From Scandinavium vulneris_A (GTDB taxonomy: Bacteria > Pseudomonadota > Gammaproteobacteria > Enterobacterales > Enterobacteriaceae), in contig JBKGRZ010000009.1 in the NCBI GenBank assembly GCA_046518185.1, positions 59,178 through 123,177 of the forward strand: DNA of 64,000 bases, written 5' to 3'. Each line of letters starts with the position of its first letter. Position 1 is the first letter of the stretch. Of the stretch, positions 52,095 to 61,435 are shown piece after piece. Position numbers and translations under genes: made by a program. The notes under the pieces are model-generated. The model did no database searches. It saw only the letters and a program-made list of their open reading frames with translations, and had not been told where the DNA came from.

Positions 52095-52603
52095 AAAAAC
52101 CAGGAAAAAAGGTCTGGCATGCCGCCAATCTGGTCCTCCCGCTCTGGGAGGCCGGTCGCATGGTTCACGCCGCACGATACGCGGCGGAGAAAAATGCGGA
52201 GCGATTACGCCGCCTGTGGCCTGAGGCCACCCGGGGAGAAACCGAGACGCTCAGTTTTGAGGAAGCTGTGGCCGCCAGTGGCCACAGTCGTGAATCTCTG
52301 ATGCGACGTTATCTACTGGCCAAACGTATCTGGCTGGCCATGTTCGTCGCGGCAGTGAGCCTCGTCATTCTGTTACCCGTGGGCACACTGCTTGCAGCCC
52401 CGCCTGGTGCTGGCGTGCTGTTGATACGAATGCTCAGCCTGATGTTCATGATCTCAGCCTTCGCCGGCATGCTGTTTGTGTGCGCCATGAAAAACCAGTT
52501 TCACCTCTGGCAGCTTGTCCGCCAGGAGCTGGGATCGTTTGCACAATGGCGGGCAACCGGCACCTGGCTTAAAGAACTCTTTAGCTGGCGTGCGCCGTTC
52601 TGA
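52091..52603 (+). CDS. traX: TraX, membrane transfer protein
   Basis: A 170-residue protein with two membrane helices in the second half (LAMFVAAVSLVILLPVGTLLAA and MLSLMFMISAFAGMLFVCA). It lies between traW and traY as in R64. Function in the transfer complex is undefined. Confidence 0.85.
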   Translation: MKKPGKKVWHAANLVLPLWEAGRMVHAARYAAEKNAERLRRLWPEATRGETETLSFEEAVAASGHSRESLMRRYLLAKRIWLAMFVAAVSLVILLPVGTLLAAPPGAGVLLIRMLSLMFMISAFAGMLFVCAMKNQFHLWQLVRQELGSFAQWRATGTWLKELFSWRAPF

Positions 52604-52654
52604 CCTTCCCTGGCCATCCTCCGGATGCGCATTCTGTTCGTTACGGAAATCTAT

Positions 52655-54799
52655 ATGAAAAGACTGCTTCTGATAGTGGCCAGCCTCGCGCTGGTCTGCC
52701 TGTCGTTGCCGGCATTTGCAGACAACATCAACTACGACACGATTAGCGGCGCGGCAACGCGCACGACCGACCTTTCACGCCAGCTGCTTATCATGGTTTA
52801 TGGTGATGTGGTGAATAACCCGCTGCAGCCTCAGAACGTCAGCTTCATCGGTCAGTTGTATGGCGTGTTCAACGCCATCATTGCCGGTCTGGCGTTCATC
52901 TGGTTTATGGGGATCACATTACGTGCAACGGTGCTAACAGGTAACCGCGGGAAAGTATTCGGTCGCGGCAATACGATGATGGCGCCCGTTTCGTCCCTGG
53001 CGGGATTTATGGCCCTGGTGCCCACACCGTCTGGCTGGTCCATATCGAACCTGGCGTTTTTATGGATGGCCTCGATTATGGGTGTAGGGAGCGCAAACCT
53101 GCTCACCGATAAAGCGGCAGATGCCATCATGGACGGTGAGTCCTTGATTATGCAGCCCGTTGCCGGCGAAACCATCACGTCCGCCCGGGGTATCTTTGAT
53201 ATGTACCTGTGTAAGGCGGCGATGAATACCGAGCAGGCCGAAATGCATCAGTTAGGCAGCAGCTCAACTCCGCCCATGTCTGAACAACGTTCTTCTGACG
53301 GTCGCGAAATACGCATCACGAACGGCAGCGCAATCTGCGGCAGTGCCAGTCTGCCGGAGACGAAGGACAGTGGGTCCTGGTTCTCCTTTAGCGTGCCAAT
53401 AAATTCCGGACCGCTCGAAAATGCCCAGATGAATGCTTTCACAGCGATGAACAGCTCCCTGTCTCAGAGCGCGGAAGGCTTCGTCAGTGCCTGGCGTAGT
53501 TATCAGGACGGAGGGCAAGGCAAACTTCCGGATGCTGAAGCAGAGATTCAACAGGCTGCACGCCAGTATGAAGACACCATTACTGCAGCAACAGCAAGCG
53601 TAAACAACGAAGGGGCAATACGCGGCGAGCTCGCGAACTACCTGAAGCAAAGCGGCTGGATTTCGTTAGGTGCCTGGTATCAGTCATTCGCAACCGCCAA
53701 CCAGAAAGTAAATAGCATTGCGAACAAAAGCCCGATCGTGACTGGGATGTCAAATATCGGCGAAGTTGGAGTTGGAAAGCTTCAGGAAGAAATACGAACT
53801 GCATTGATGGCGCAACGGAAAAATTCAACCTATACCCCGCCGCTTGGGTCTGCGAATGTTGCGGGCAATGAAAATATTGATGACGTTCAGAATGCTAATG
53901 ATGCTATTAGAAAGGTTCTTCCTTTTGGGCAAAAACTAACCAGTAAAATCATTGAAAATGTAATGAGCGATGGAAACGACGCTTCTACACAAGTTAATCC
54001 TATGCTCAAAATGAAAGCAATCGGCGATTACACTCTGGTATCTGCCCAAGCCACATTTGCTGTATTCACTGCTGCAAAGGCGGCAGTAGACTGGGCATCA
54101 GCTGATGGCAATGGACTGGCTAAAATTATCAATACCGTATCAGGTGCAGGTTATATCGCCAAAAGCGTGATGGGATCTATTTCCCCGGTGGTGTACTTCA
54201 TACTGTTTATATTATTGAGCGTGGGCTTTTCACTTTCCATTTTCCTGCCCTTTATCCCTCTTATCTATTGGATCACAGCCTGTACCTCCTGGCTGGGCAG
54301 TGTGCTGATTGGAACCACGGCAGGCTCATTATGGGCCGCTACGCATATCGGGACGGAGGAAGACAAAGGCAGTCGGGCGAACTATGGCTATATCTTTTTG
54401 ATTGATGCGGCCATTCGTCCGTCTCTTATGGTGTTCGGATTCTTTTTCGCAAGCCTGGTTGTCGTGGCTATCGGAACGCTGCTGAACATGCTCATCACCC
54501 CGGCGTTGGCGAACGTGCAGGCAGATTCAGTAACCGGTCTTGCCAGCATTATTGGCATATTGATGATTTATGCCCGTATGTGTACCACTCTGGTGTCATC
54601 CGCATTCAGCCTCCAGGTTTACCTGCCAGATTACGTCATTGCATGGCTAGGTGGCCGAGAAGCTGCACAGATGATGAAGGGAGCAGTAGAGTCAACACGT
54701 AACATGTTCGCCGGCTTTGGTAGCAAGGCAGGGAATGCACCGGGCATGAAACGAGTAGACGCCGCCAGGCCTGGAGGTGATTCCAATGGGTTTAAATAG
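52655..54799 (+). CDS. traY: TraY, DotA-like polytopic membrane protein and exclusion target
   Basis: The 714-residue product starts with a cleavable signal (LLLIVASLALVCLSLPAFA), a membrane helix near 70-90, a large periplasmic domain and a C-terminal helix cluster (VVYFILFILLSVGFSLSIFLPFIPLIYW ... SLVVVAIGTLLNML). It matches DotA/TraY. In R64 an internal TraY segment is the target of the ExcA exclusion protein. Here codons from roughly 53,690 to 54,250 are AT-richer than both flanks, suggesting a recombined specificity segment. ATG 52655 is preferred to the upstream codon at 52625. Confidence 0.92.
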   Translation: MKRLLLIVASLALVCLSLPAFADNINYDTISGAATRTTDLSRQLLIMVYGDVVNNPLQPQNVSFIGQLYGVFNAIIAGLAFIWFMGITLRATVLTGNRGKVFGRGNTMMAPVSSLAGFMALVPTPSGWSISNLAFLWMASIMGVGSANLLTDKAADAIMDGESLIMQPVAGETITSARGIFDMYLCKAAMNTEQAEMHQLGSSSTPPMSEQRSSDGREIRITNGSAICGSASLPETKDSGSWFSFSVPINSGPLENAQMNAFTAMNSSLSQSAEGFVSAWRSYQDGGQGKLPDAEAEIQQAARQYEDTITAATASVNNEGAIRGELANYLKQSGWISLGAWYQSFATANQKVNSIANKSPIVTGMSNIGEVGVGKLQEEIRTALMAQRKNSTYTPPLGSANVAGNENIDDVQNANDAIRKVLPFGQKLTSKIIENVMSDGNDASTQVNPMLKMKAIGDYTLVSAQATFAVFTAAKAAVDWASADGNGLAKIINTVSGAGYIAKSVMGSISPVVYFILFILLSVGFSLSIFLPFIPLIYWITACTSWLGSVLIGTTAGSLWAATHIGTEEDKGSRANYGYIFLIDAAIRPSLMVFGFFFASLVVVAIGTLLNMLITPALANVQADSVTGLASIIGILMIYARMCTTLVSSAFSLQVYLPDYVIAWLGGREAAQMMKGAVESTRNMFAGFGSKAGNAPGMKRVDAARPGGDSNGFK

Positions 54800-54887
54800 C
54801 GTGAAGCGGTGCACATAAAAAGACTCAAAAACAGGTCATATTGTGCTAAAATATGACCTGAAAACCAGTCTCAACCCCGGAGGAATT

Positions 54888-55139
54888 ATGCCCAACATCA
54901 TTCACAGTGATACAACAGCCAGTGTAAGTGAGTTGAAGAAAAATCCAATGGCTACGGTTAACTCTGGTGCTGGATTCCCTGTGGCAATTTTAAACCACAA
55001 CCAGCCTGCCTTTTACTGCGTACCCGCCGAACTATATGAGCAGATGCTTGACTGCATTGATGATCATGAGCTCGAAAAGCTGGTTCAGAAACGCAGCAAG
55101 CAGGCCTTGCATGATGTGGATCTGGATAGCTACCTATGA
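54888..55139 (+). CDS. stbD: StbD-type antitoxin (Phd/RelB class)
   Basis: The 83-residue antitoxin starts MPNIIHSDTTASVSELKKNP, the Phd/StbD N-terminal DNA-binding pattern, and ends in an acidic tail that would bind the toxin. ATG 54888 has GGAGG seven bases upstream. It overlaps the toxin gene by four bases and probably autorepresses the pair. An in-frame codon at 54843 is not supported. Confidence 0.88.
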   Translation: MPNIIHSDTTASVSELKKNPMATVNSGAGFPVAILNHNQPAFYCVPAELYEQMLDCIDDHELEKLVQKRSKQALHDVDLDSYL

Positions 55140-55423
55140 CGTATAGGGTAAAGTTCAGAACGGATGCGTTGAAAGAGTGGAACGGCCTTGATAAGGCCAT
55201 TCAGCAGCAGTTCGCCAAGAAGCTGAAGAAGTGTGCGGAAAATCCGCACATCCCTTCCGCAAAGCTTCGGGGAATGCCCGATTGCTATAAGATTAAATTA
55301 CGGGCGTCGGGATTCAGGCTGGTCTACCAGGTCATTAACGACGAATTAATCATTGCTGTGGTCGCCGTAGGTAAGCGGGAGCACAGTGAGGTTTACAATT
55401 TGGCCAGCAAAAGGCTCAGATAA
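55136..55423 (+). CDS. stbE: StbE-type RelE/ParE-family toxin
   Basis: A 95-residue RelE-superfamily protein (YRVKFRTDALKEWNGLD ... KLRGMPDCYKIKLRASGFRLVYQV ... IIAVVAVGKREHSEVYNLA) with the basic and aromatic residues of ribosome-dependent mRNA interferases. With StbD it forms a stabilisation system that kills plasmid-free segregants. Unusually, it sits inside the transfer operon between traY and excA. Confidence 0.92.
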   Translation: MTYRVKFRTDALKEWNGLDKAIQQQFAKKLKKCAENPHIPSAKLRGMPDCYKIKLRASGFRLVYQVINDELIIAVVAVGKREHSEVYNLASKRLR

Positions 55424-55440
55424 TTATCAGGAAGCTAATT

Positions 55441-56118
55441 ATGACGGTTAAATACATCGATACATATGGCAAGAATTGGTCTGTCGCGGTGACAGGCATG
55501 CTCTCATTTGCATACTGTTTTTTAATTCTACCGTTCCAAATCCCGCTGGCCATATATTCGACAATTAATTATCGGGATCTGATGAGCACACAGTTCCTAA
55601 CCGATAAGATAATCACTTTATTATCTCTATCCGTTCCGGTGACAATTTTGGCGATCATTTATTCAGTTTGGAAGCAACGTCGCAACATTAAAGCTTTTAC
55701 TTCATTCTTCCGTGAATCAGAGCTATGCGCACCTTCACCGCAGAATATTGCCATGAACCGCACCGGCTGGGGTTACCTGGGGCTGGATACCAGGAAAGGG
55801 ACGCTGCTTTACATCAACCACCCCGACACAACTATATTCAACTTCTTCTTTCCGCGGGATGTACGTGTCATGGGGTTCGGGATGTATGACTGGAAATCCA
55901 TCGAGGTGGAAGGCAACAAGCTGACTATTTACACTGGTAACCCTGAACTCCCGACGGTGGCCATAACCACGGGTAAAGCAGGTGAGATGCTTGAAAAAAT
56001 TAATGCCATGCGCAACCAGAACTGGAGTTATGAATACAATATTCCAGGTTGCGTTGAGCTTCAGGCAAAAAACATCGCTGAAAGGAACGGCATCAACCTG
56101 GTTCTGCCACCGAAATAA
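55441..56118 (+). CDS. excA: ExcA, entry-exclusion protein
   Basis: The 225-residue protein has two N-terminal membrane helices (LSFAYCFLILPFQIPLAIY and ITLLSLSVPVTILAIIYSVW) and a cytoplasmic C-terminal domain (MNRTGWGYLGLDTRKGTLLYI ... DVRVMGFGMYDWKSIEVEGN), as in ExcA of R64. It acts in the recipient inner membrane by recognising donor TraY and blocking redundant transfer. The 5' half is AT-richer than the 3' half. A terminator follows. Confidence 0.88.
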   Translation: MTVKYIDTYGKNWSVAVTGMLSFAYCFLILPFQIPLAIYSTINYRDLMSTQFLTDKIITLLSLSVPVTILAIIYSVWKQRRNIKAFTSFFRESELCAPSPQNIAMNRTGWGYLGLDTRKGTLLYINHPDTTIFNFFFPRDVRVMGFGMYDWKSIEVEGNKLTIYTGNPELPTVAITTGKAGEMLEKINAMRNQNWSYEYNIPGCVELQAKNIAERNGINLVLPPK

Positions 56119-56148
56119 TTCCTGAGCTGTATTCCCCCCCTTCTACAG

Positions 56149-56174
56149 AGGCACTCTTTTAAGAGTGCCTTTTC
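56149..56174 (+). terminator. Rho-independent terminator after excA
   Basis: A perfect 10-bp stem, AGGCACTCTT with AAGAGTGCCT, has a 2-base loop and is followed by TTTCTTTT. It should end transcription before trbA unless polymerase is modified. Confidence 0.88.
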
Positions 56175-56193
56175 TTTTGCATAAAGGTTCTCT

Positions 56194-57474
56194 ATGGCGC
56201 AACCACCGCGTAATGACGCCCGGTCTAATGACTGGTCAATGGCCGTGGTCGGCTTCTTTATCACGCTGATTATCGCAGCCCTGTTCTTTCGGCAACTCAT
56301 CGTCGAAACCTGTACCACCCTGCTGTACTGGCTATGGAATATCGCTGATTTACCTCGCACTCATGAGTATGCGGGCTGGCGTATTAACCTGCTGGCCAGA
56401 ACGCACAATAACGCCCCGGACGTCACCTGGAGCGAGTTCTTTGCCGTGATGGATGTCACCGCCGGCATTCTCTTACTTGCGCTGATACCCCTTATCGTTA
56501 CAGGAGTTATCGCCGTTCGGCGACACCAGGTAAGCCGGACACGTCGCGATATTTCAATCGAGACACTGCCCCGCATTATGTCCGCGTTCTCACCGTCAAT
56601 TATCCCTGCCCTGACCTACGGCGATAAAAAACAGCAGCTGCTGAACGTGGACCCTGAAGAACATCGCAGCGCGCAGACACCGGATGAGTTCGCCATCGAG
56701 CACAGACTGGTCATTAACCAGCGTTTACGCCGGGAGGTGGCGCAGGAACTGTTCATCGCCCAGCTGGGCACCCCGCTGCCTAAAGTGGTCGCCGGAGACG
56801 ACGTAGACCCACTCTTCAGCGCGTTCAACGACCATGAGCGGGCAATGTTCGCCATCTTTGGTTTGCAGCACTTCATGGACAAACGCAAGGACGCTGAAGC
56901 TCTGCTGGATGCCCTTAACCGCTCCACGCTTAAGGTCGATCGCAAGTACAGAAACAAGATTGGCTATCCGAATCTGACGCTGGCCAACATTGCATTCAAA
57001 AAAGTGACCGGCACAAAGCAGGCCCGGAGTTTTATCAGGCAGTACGGCTACATCCGCACTGCCCTTTCGGCACTGCATGACAACGACCTGCACCTTCCCA
57101 TTCGGCGCTTCCGCTGGCTGAAGGGGCTCGACCGGCCACTCTGGTACACCCTGGCGTCTACCGGTCGCCCCTGGCCCTTTGTAGAAGCAGCTGGCGTCAT
57201 CAGCCAGGCCCACTGGGAAACGCTCGCTGCACGTTACCGCGTTCGCCTCAGTCAGCCGATCATGAGCCTTGCACTTGATGGGCTTGAAACCGATTTACGC
57301 CACATCGGGGCGGTCGTTGACGAGCCCGCAGATCCTGTCCGCGCTCCCGCCGGGGAGGATGACGATGCAGATGATGATGATGATGATGAAGAAGATGTTG
57401 GCCCTTCAGCTGGTCACACAGATGAACCGCAGGCACACCGCCACACCCATTCCTTTCGCCCAAAAATGAGATAA
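56194..57474 (+). CDS. trbA: TrbA, DotM/IcmP-like coupling complex protein
   Basis: A 426-residue protein with two N-terminal membrane segments (MAVVGFFITLIIAALFF and AGILLLALIPLIVTGVI) and a cytoplasmic domain typical of DotM/IcmP (AMFAIFGLQHFMDKRKDAEALLDALNRS ... RSFIRQYGYIRTALSALHD). The C-terminus has an unusual acidic run encoded by GAT repeats, then a His-rich tail. TrbA partners TrbC in substrate recruitment. ATG 56194 follows AAAGG. Confidence 0.88.
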   Translation: MAQPPRNDARSNDWSMAVVGFFITLIIAALFFRQLIVETCTTLLYWLWNIADLPRTHEYAGWRINLLARTHNNAPDVTWSEFFAVMDVTAGILLLALIPLIVTGVIAVRRHQVSRTRRDISIETLPRIMSAFSPSIIPALTYGDKKQQLLNVDPEEHRSAQTPDEFAIEHRLVINQRLRREVAQELFIAQLGTPLPKVVAGDDVDPLFSAFNDHERAMFAIFGLQHFMDKRKDAEALLDALNRSTLKVDRKYRNKIGYPNLTLANIAFKKVTGTKQARSFIRQYGYIRTALSALHDNDLHLPIRRFRWLKGLDRPLWYTLASTGRPWPFVEAAGVISQAHWETLAARYRVRLSQPIMSLALDGLETDLRHIGAVVDEPADPVRAPAGEDDDADDDDDDEEDVGPSAGHTDEPQAHRHTHSFRPKMR

Positions 57475-57478
57475 TCCC

Positions 57479-58558
57479 ATGTCAGAGCAAACCATTTCCA
57501 ATATCAGCACCGAAATTCACGGCCAGCATCTGCTGGTCCGCCTGAACGATCGCAGCATCTTCTGTCTGAACAAGCCTTCCGCTGAACGTTATCAGCTCAC
57601 CCTGGAACAGGATGCGGGAAAATATGTTATCTGGATGCGCCAGGGCTTCAGCGCCTATGCCCGGCTTTACACAACAGAAGACCCGGAGCAAGCCAGCCAG
57701 ATTATGAGCACGACGGCCGACGCGCTTTCCCGTATGGCCATGAACTTCAACGCACCACAAACCGCGCCATCACGCAGTAAATCAATGGGGAAATGGTTAG
57801 CACCCGTTGTAGTGTGCCTTATCCTAGCCGGGGTCTGGCTCGCGCCGAGCGGTCCGGTAAAGGTGCCGGTTCCTGGCAGGCAGATAACGTCCGTTCCTGT
57901 GACAGCATCGGTTCAGCCTGCTCAGACTGCAGTCACCGCGGTGACACCGACACAGTCGATCCCGCACACACTGCCAACCCCACAACCACAACCAGCCCCG
58001 CAGACACAGGCAGCCCAGGCCACTGCATCGCTTACGCCGGAAGCGGCAGCGGAAGCCCGGGCACTACTCGCAGAGCGGCTGAAAAATGGCGCGGCAAAGC
58101 AGGAGTTCACTATCCAGTTATCCTCTGGCCATGAACGCTCGCTTTATATTTTCCTCGATCCGGAATGCCCAAACTGCCGCATCTTTGAACCGACCGTTCA
58201 GGCCCTGGCTGAAGACTATAACGTGGAGATTTTCCCGGTGACGTTGATTGGCAAAACCCGCACCGCTGACGAAGTAGTTCCCCTGCTCTGCGCCGCGCCG
58301 GAGAAACGCACACAAATGTGGAAAGCGCTCAACGACACCGGTGCCGGCATGTTGAATCCGGCGGAGAAAGAAAAGGCTGAGGCCGCCCCTGCAGACTGCG
58401 ATGCTGGCAAATTGGCACTGGCGCGCAACGATCTGGCATTTGATTTGTACCGCATGCCAGGGACACCGACGGTTATCAGCGATGATGGCCGGATGATCCC
58501 GCTGCAGGCGATGTCCAGTGACGCCACCCTGAAGGCGTTCCTCAATACCCCTCAGTAA
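57479..58558 (+). CDS. trbB: TrbB, membrane-anchored DsbC-like thiol-disulfide protein
   Basis: The 359-residue protein has a cytoplasmic N-terminal domain, one membrane helix (LAPVVVCLILAGVWLAP), a Pro/Gln/Thr-rich linker and a C-terminal thioredoxin-like domain with the active site CPNC in IFLDPECPNCRIF and a cis-Pro loop (YRMPGTPTVI). It probably isomerises disulfides in transfer proteins. It lies four bases after trbA. Confidence 0.9.
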   Translation: MSEQTISNISTEIHGQHLLVRLNDRSIFCLNKPSAERYQLTLEQDAGKYVIWMRQGFSAYARLYTTEDPEQASQIMSTTADALSRMAMNFNAPQTAPSRSKSMGKWLAPVVVCLILAGVWLAPSGPVKVPVPGRQITSVPVTASVQPAQTAVTAVTPTQSIPHTLPTPQPQPAPQTQAAQATASLTPEAAAEARALLAERLKNGAAKQEFTIQLSSGHERSLYIFLDPECPNCRIFEPTVQALAEDYNVEIFPVTLIGKTRTADEVVPLLCAAPEKRTQMWKALNDTGAGMLNPAEKEKAEAAPADCDAGKLALARNDLAFDLYRMPGTPTVISDDGRMIPLQAMSSDATLKAFLNTPQ

Positions 58559-58568
58559 GGAGACCGTA

Positions 58569-60899
58569 ATGGATCTGAAAGGACGTCACGGCCCTGTGGA
58601 TAGCTGGCGAATAAGCCGGCTGGTCCATGGCAGGCAGGCTGAACGGATATTTCTGGCACCGTCCACCGTGCAGCTGCTACTGGTGTTTTCTCTTCTGGCC
58701 GGCGCCACATGGCCGGCCACTTTATTGTTATCTCTGCCGCTCTGTATCCTCCTGCTGGTCGCGTTCAGCGATCAGCGCTTTCGCTTACCACTGCGAATAC
58801 CAAAGGATGTCGGCGGGCTGGACCTCTCAACGGAACGTGAGCTCAGCTGGAATATCCCACTGCTTAACCTGAACCTGCCCAAAATTGTCCGCGGAAAATC
58901 TGAGGGGACGCTGTGCCTGGGGACGGCTCGCAAGCAGGACAGAGGCAGAGAACTGTGGCTTGAAACCGCTGACGCCCTGCGTCATATGCAAATTATGGCC
59001 ACCACCGGCGGCGGGAAAACAGAAACGCTGTATGGCCTGTATCTCAATTCGCTATGTATGGCCCGCGGCTGCTGCATCTCTGATGGCAAGGCGCAGATAG
59101 ATCTCGCCGTTGCCACCTGGTCGATGGCCAGACGCTTCGGCCAGGAAGATGACTGGCACGTTCTGAACTTCATCACCGGTAATGATGATCGTTTCAAAAA
59201 ACTGTTACTTGGCGACAAATCACGACCGCAGTCGAACGGCACCAATCCATTCGCCTACGGTAGCCCGACATTCATCACCCAGTTGATGGAGTCTTTGCAA
59301 CCGGCGGGCAATGGCAGTGACGAGGGATGGAAAGACAAGGCGCGCGCCATGATGAATGCCCTGATTTACGCCCTGTGCTACAAGCGGGCCAGGGATAACA
59401 TTCTCCTCACGCAGGACGTTATCCAGTCTTACCTTCCCCTGGTTAAATTTGTAGGGCTATACCGCGAAGCGCTGGAACAGGGCTGGCATGAGGAAGGCTA
59501 TAAGCCAATGGAGAACTATCTGGCCAACCTCGCCGGCTTTGATATGAACCTGATTAATCGTCCCGGAGAATGGTCCCAGGGTGCGCTCGATCAGCACGGC
59601 TACCTTATCCAGCAGTTCACCCGCATGCTCAGCATGTTTAACGATACCTATGGTCACGTTTTTCCTAAAAACGGCGGTGACATGGATATGCAGGACATCC
59701 TGCATAACGACCGCACGCTCGTTGTCCTGATCCCTGCCCTTGAGCTCTCCGATAATGAAGCCGCTACACTGGGTAAGCTCTATATCTCTGACATCCGGAT
59801 GAACATCGCCAAAGACCTGGGTAACAAGATTGAGGGTTCACCGGAACATACGCTGACCGTGAAGAAGTTCGCCAGCAAGTTTCCTTTCATGCTCATCTGT
59901 GACGAAGTGGGTTATTACTTCGCACCAGGCCTGGAAAAGCTGGCCGCCCAGATGCGAAGCCTGCGTTACATGCTGGTTATCCTCGGTCAGGATATTCAGG
60001 CCATGCTGAAGCACGGTAAAGAGGTTCACTCAGTCAACGCCAACCTCGGTACCAAGCAGTTTATGAAAACGGAGGATACGGAAGACACCCTGAAGATGAT
60101 CCGCGCGGTCGGAGGAACAGGTCAGTACGCAGAGCAGCGCACTATGGAACGAACGGGAATGGGCAGCTATCAGGATGTTGACCGTGTGGAATTTCGCGAT
60201 AAAGACAACATCCAGCTGGACGAACTGAAGTCGCTGAAGTCAGGCGAAGGCATCATCGTGTTTGAGGACCAGCTGGTCCGCAGTAACTCCATCTATATCC
60301 CTGACAGTGAGAAAATTTCGAAGCTGCAGGTCAAAATCAATCGTTACGTCCCCATCCGTCGCCCGGACTTCAACGACCTTTGCAGGGAAGTACCCGCCGC
60401 GGAACGCCGGCGCCCGGTCTCTCAGGAACGGGTCAGTCAGATTCTGGACATCTGCCATACAACCAGTCCGGAGAACTATCACGGCCATCTTCACGCGCGC
60501 ATCGAGGACCAGACACTTCTGGCCATCTCACGGCTGGCAAGCGACCTGGATTGCCGCACTGATGTGAATTACAGCGATGAGGAACGTGGCGTTCTGCTGT
60601 TTGAAGCAGCTGTCAGCGCGCTGGAGAAAAGTAAGGGGAAATACAGATGGCTGAAGGACCGCGAAAATATACGCATATCGAAGAAGCGTATTGAGGAAGC
60701 ACACAAGAACAATGCCGGATACGGCACGCCACCGGCGGAAACATCTCCACCGGAGAACTTCTTCCAGCCGGCAATCCCCGCACAACATGAACAGGCTGTT
60801 TACCCGGAGAACAACACCGATGATAACTGGTACCAGAATCTCTCTGAGCACATTTCTGCTGGCGATTTTACTGATTCCCCTGACCACCACAGCTACTGA
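58569..60899 (+). CDS. trbC: TrbC, DotL/IcmO-like coupling ATPase
   Basis: The 776-residue type IV coupling protein has two N-terminal membrane helices (VQLLLVFSLLAGATWPATLLLSLPLCILLLVAF), a Walker A TTGGGKT at about 145-151 and a Walker B-type FMLICDEVGYYF. It links the relaxosome with the channel. The C-terminus is an accessory tail that overlaps the nuc gene by 80 bp in a different frame. No nikB/nikA genes follow, unlike R64. Confidence 0.92.
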   Translation: MDLKGRHGPVDSWRISRLVHGRQAERIFLAPSTVQLLLVFSLLAGATWPATLLLSLPLCILLLVAFSDQRFRLPLRIPKDVGGLDLSTERELSWNIPLLNLNLPKIVRGKSEGTLCLGTARKQDRGRELWLETADALRHMQIMATTGGGKTETLYGLYLNSLCMARGCCISDGKAQIDLAVATWSMARRFGQEDDWHVLNFITGNDDRFKKLLLGDKSRPQSNGTNPFAYGSPTFITQLMESLQPAGNGSDEGWKDKARAMMNALIYALCYKRARDNILLTQDVIQSYLPLVKFVGLYREALEQGWHEEGYKPMENYLANLAGFDMNLINRPGEWSQGALDQHGYLIQQFTRMLSMFNDTYGHVFPKNGGDMDMQDILHNDRTLVVLIPALELSDNEAATLGKLYISDIRMNIAKDLGNKIEGSPEHTLTVKKFASKFPFMLICDEVGYYFAPGLEKLAAQMRSLRYMLVILGQDIQAMLKHGKEVHSVNANLGTKQFMKTEDTEDTLKMIRAVGGTGQYAEQRTMERTGMGSYQDVDRVEFRDKDNIQLDELKSLKSGEGIIVFEDQLVRSNSIYIPDSEKISKLQVKINRYVPIRRPDFNDLCREVPAAERRRPVSQERVSQILDICHTTSPENYHGHLHARIEDQTLLAISRLASDLDCRTDVNYSDEERGVLLFEAAVSALEKSKGKYRWLKDRENIRISKKRIEEAHKNNAGYGTPPAETSPPENFFQPAIPAQHEQAVYPENNTDDNWYQNLSEHISAGDFTDSPDHHSY

Positions 60900-61341
60900 A
60901 ACCCGTATCACCACGGGTTTTTCTCCCGGCGGAAGTGCCATAGCCAACGTGCTTGGCGCCATTAGCAGTGCGAGGGAAACCATCGATGTCGCTGCCTACA
61001 GCTTTACCAGTAAGGACGTTGCTGTCGCTCTCGATAGTGCCAGCCAGCGAGGTATCAAAGTACGTGTGGTAGCGGACGCGAAAGACAATGGCGGACGTTA
61101 CTCAGCCGTGACCTGGCTGCAGCATAAAGGTATCCCGGTGAGACTAAACGGGCGATATGCCATCCAGCACAACAAGTTCATGGTGATTGACGGTGTAACT
61201 ACTCAGACGGGGTCTTTCAATTTCACGTCCAGTGCTATCAAGCGCAACGCTGAGAACACGATTGTTATCTGGAATGAGCCGCAAACGGCACAAGCCTATC
61301 AACGTGAGTTCAACCGACTCTGGAGCGAAGGAACGGATTAA
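60820..61341 (+). CDS. nuc: Nuc-like phospholipase D family endonuclease
   Basis: The 173-residue precursor carries a signal peptide (LSTFLLAILLIPLTTTATE) and one HKD motif (HNKFMVIDG with GSFNFTSSA), the arrangement of the Nuc endonucleases encoded by IncN and IncI/L/M plasmids, active as dimers. ATG 60820 has GGAGAA upstream and lies within the 3' end of trbC. The biological role in transfer is unclear; periplasmic DNA degradation is likely. Confidence 0.92.
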   Translation: MITGTRISLSTFLLAILLIPLTTTATETRITTGFSPGGSAIANVLGAISSARETIDVAAYSFTSKDVAVALDSASQRGIKVRVVADAKDNGGRYSAVTWLQHKGIPVRLNGRYAIQHNKFMVIDGVTTQTGSFNFTSSAIKRNAENTIVIWNEPQTAQAYQREFNRLWSEGTD

Positions 61342-61435
61342 CGTTCGGTCACCTGCCCACTCCCCTGTTTACCACCCACTCTGCATCAACTGGCCTGCAA
61401 GGTGGCATTCACTCATTCATTAAACTGAGGTTCAA

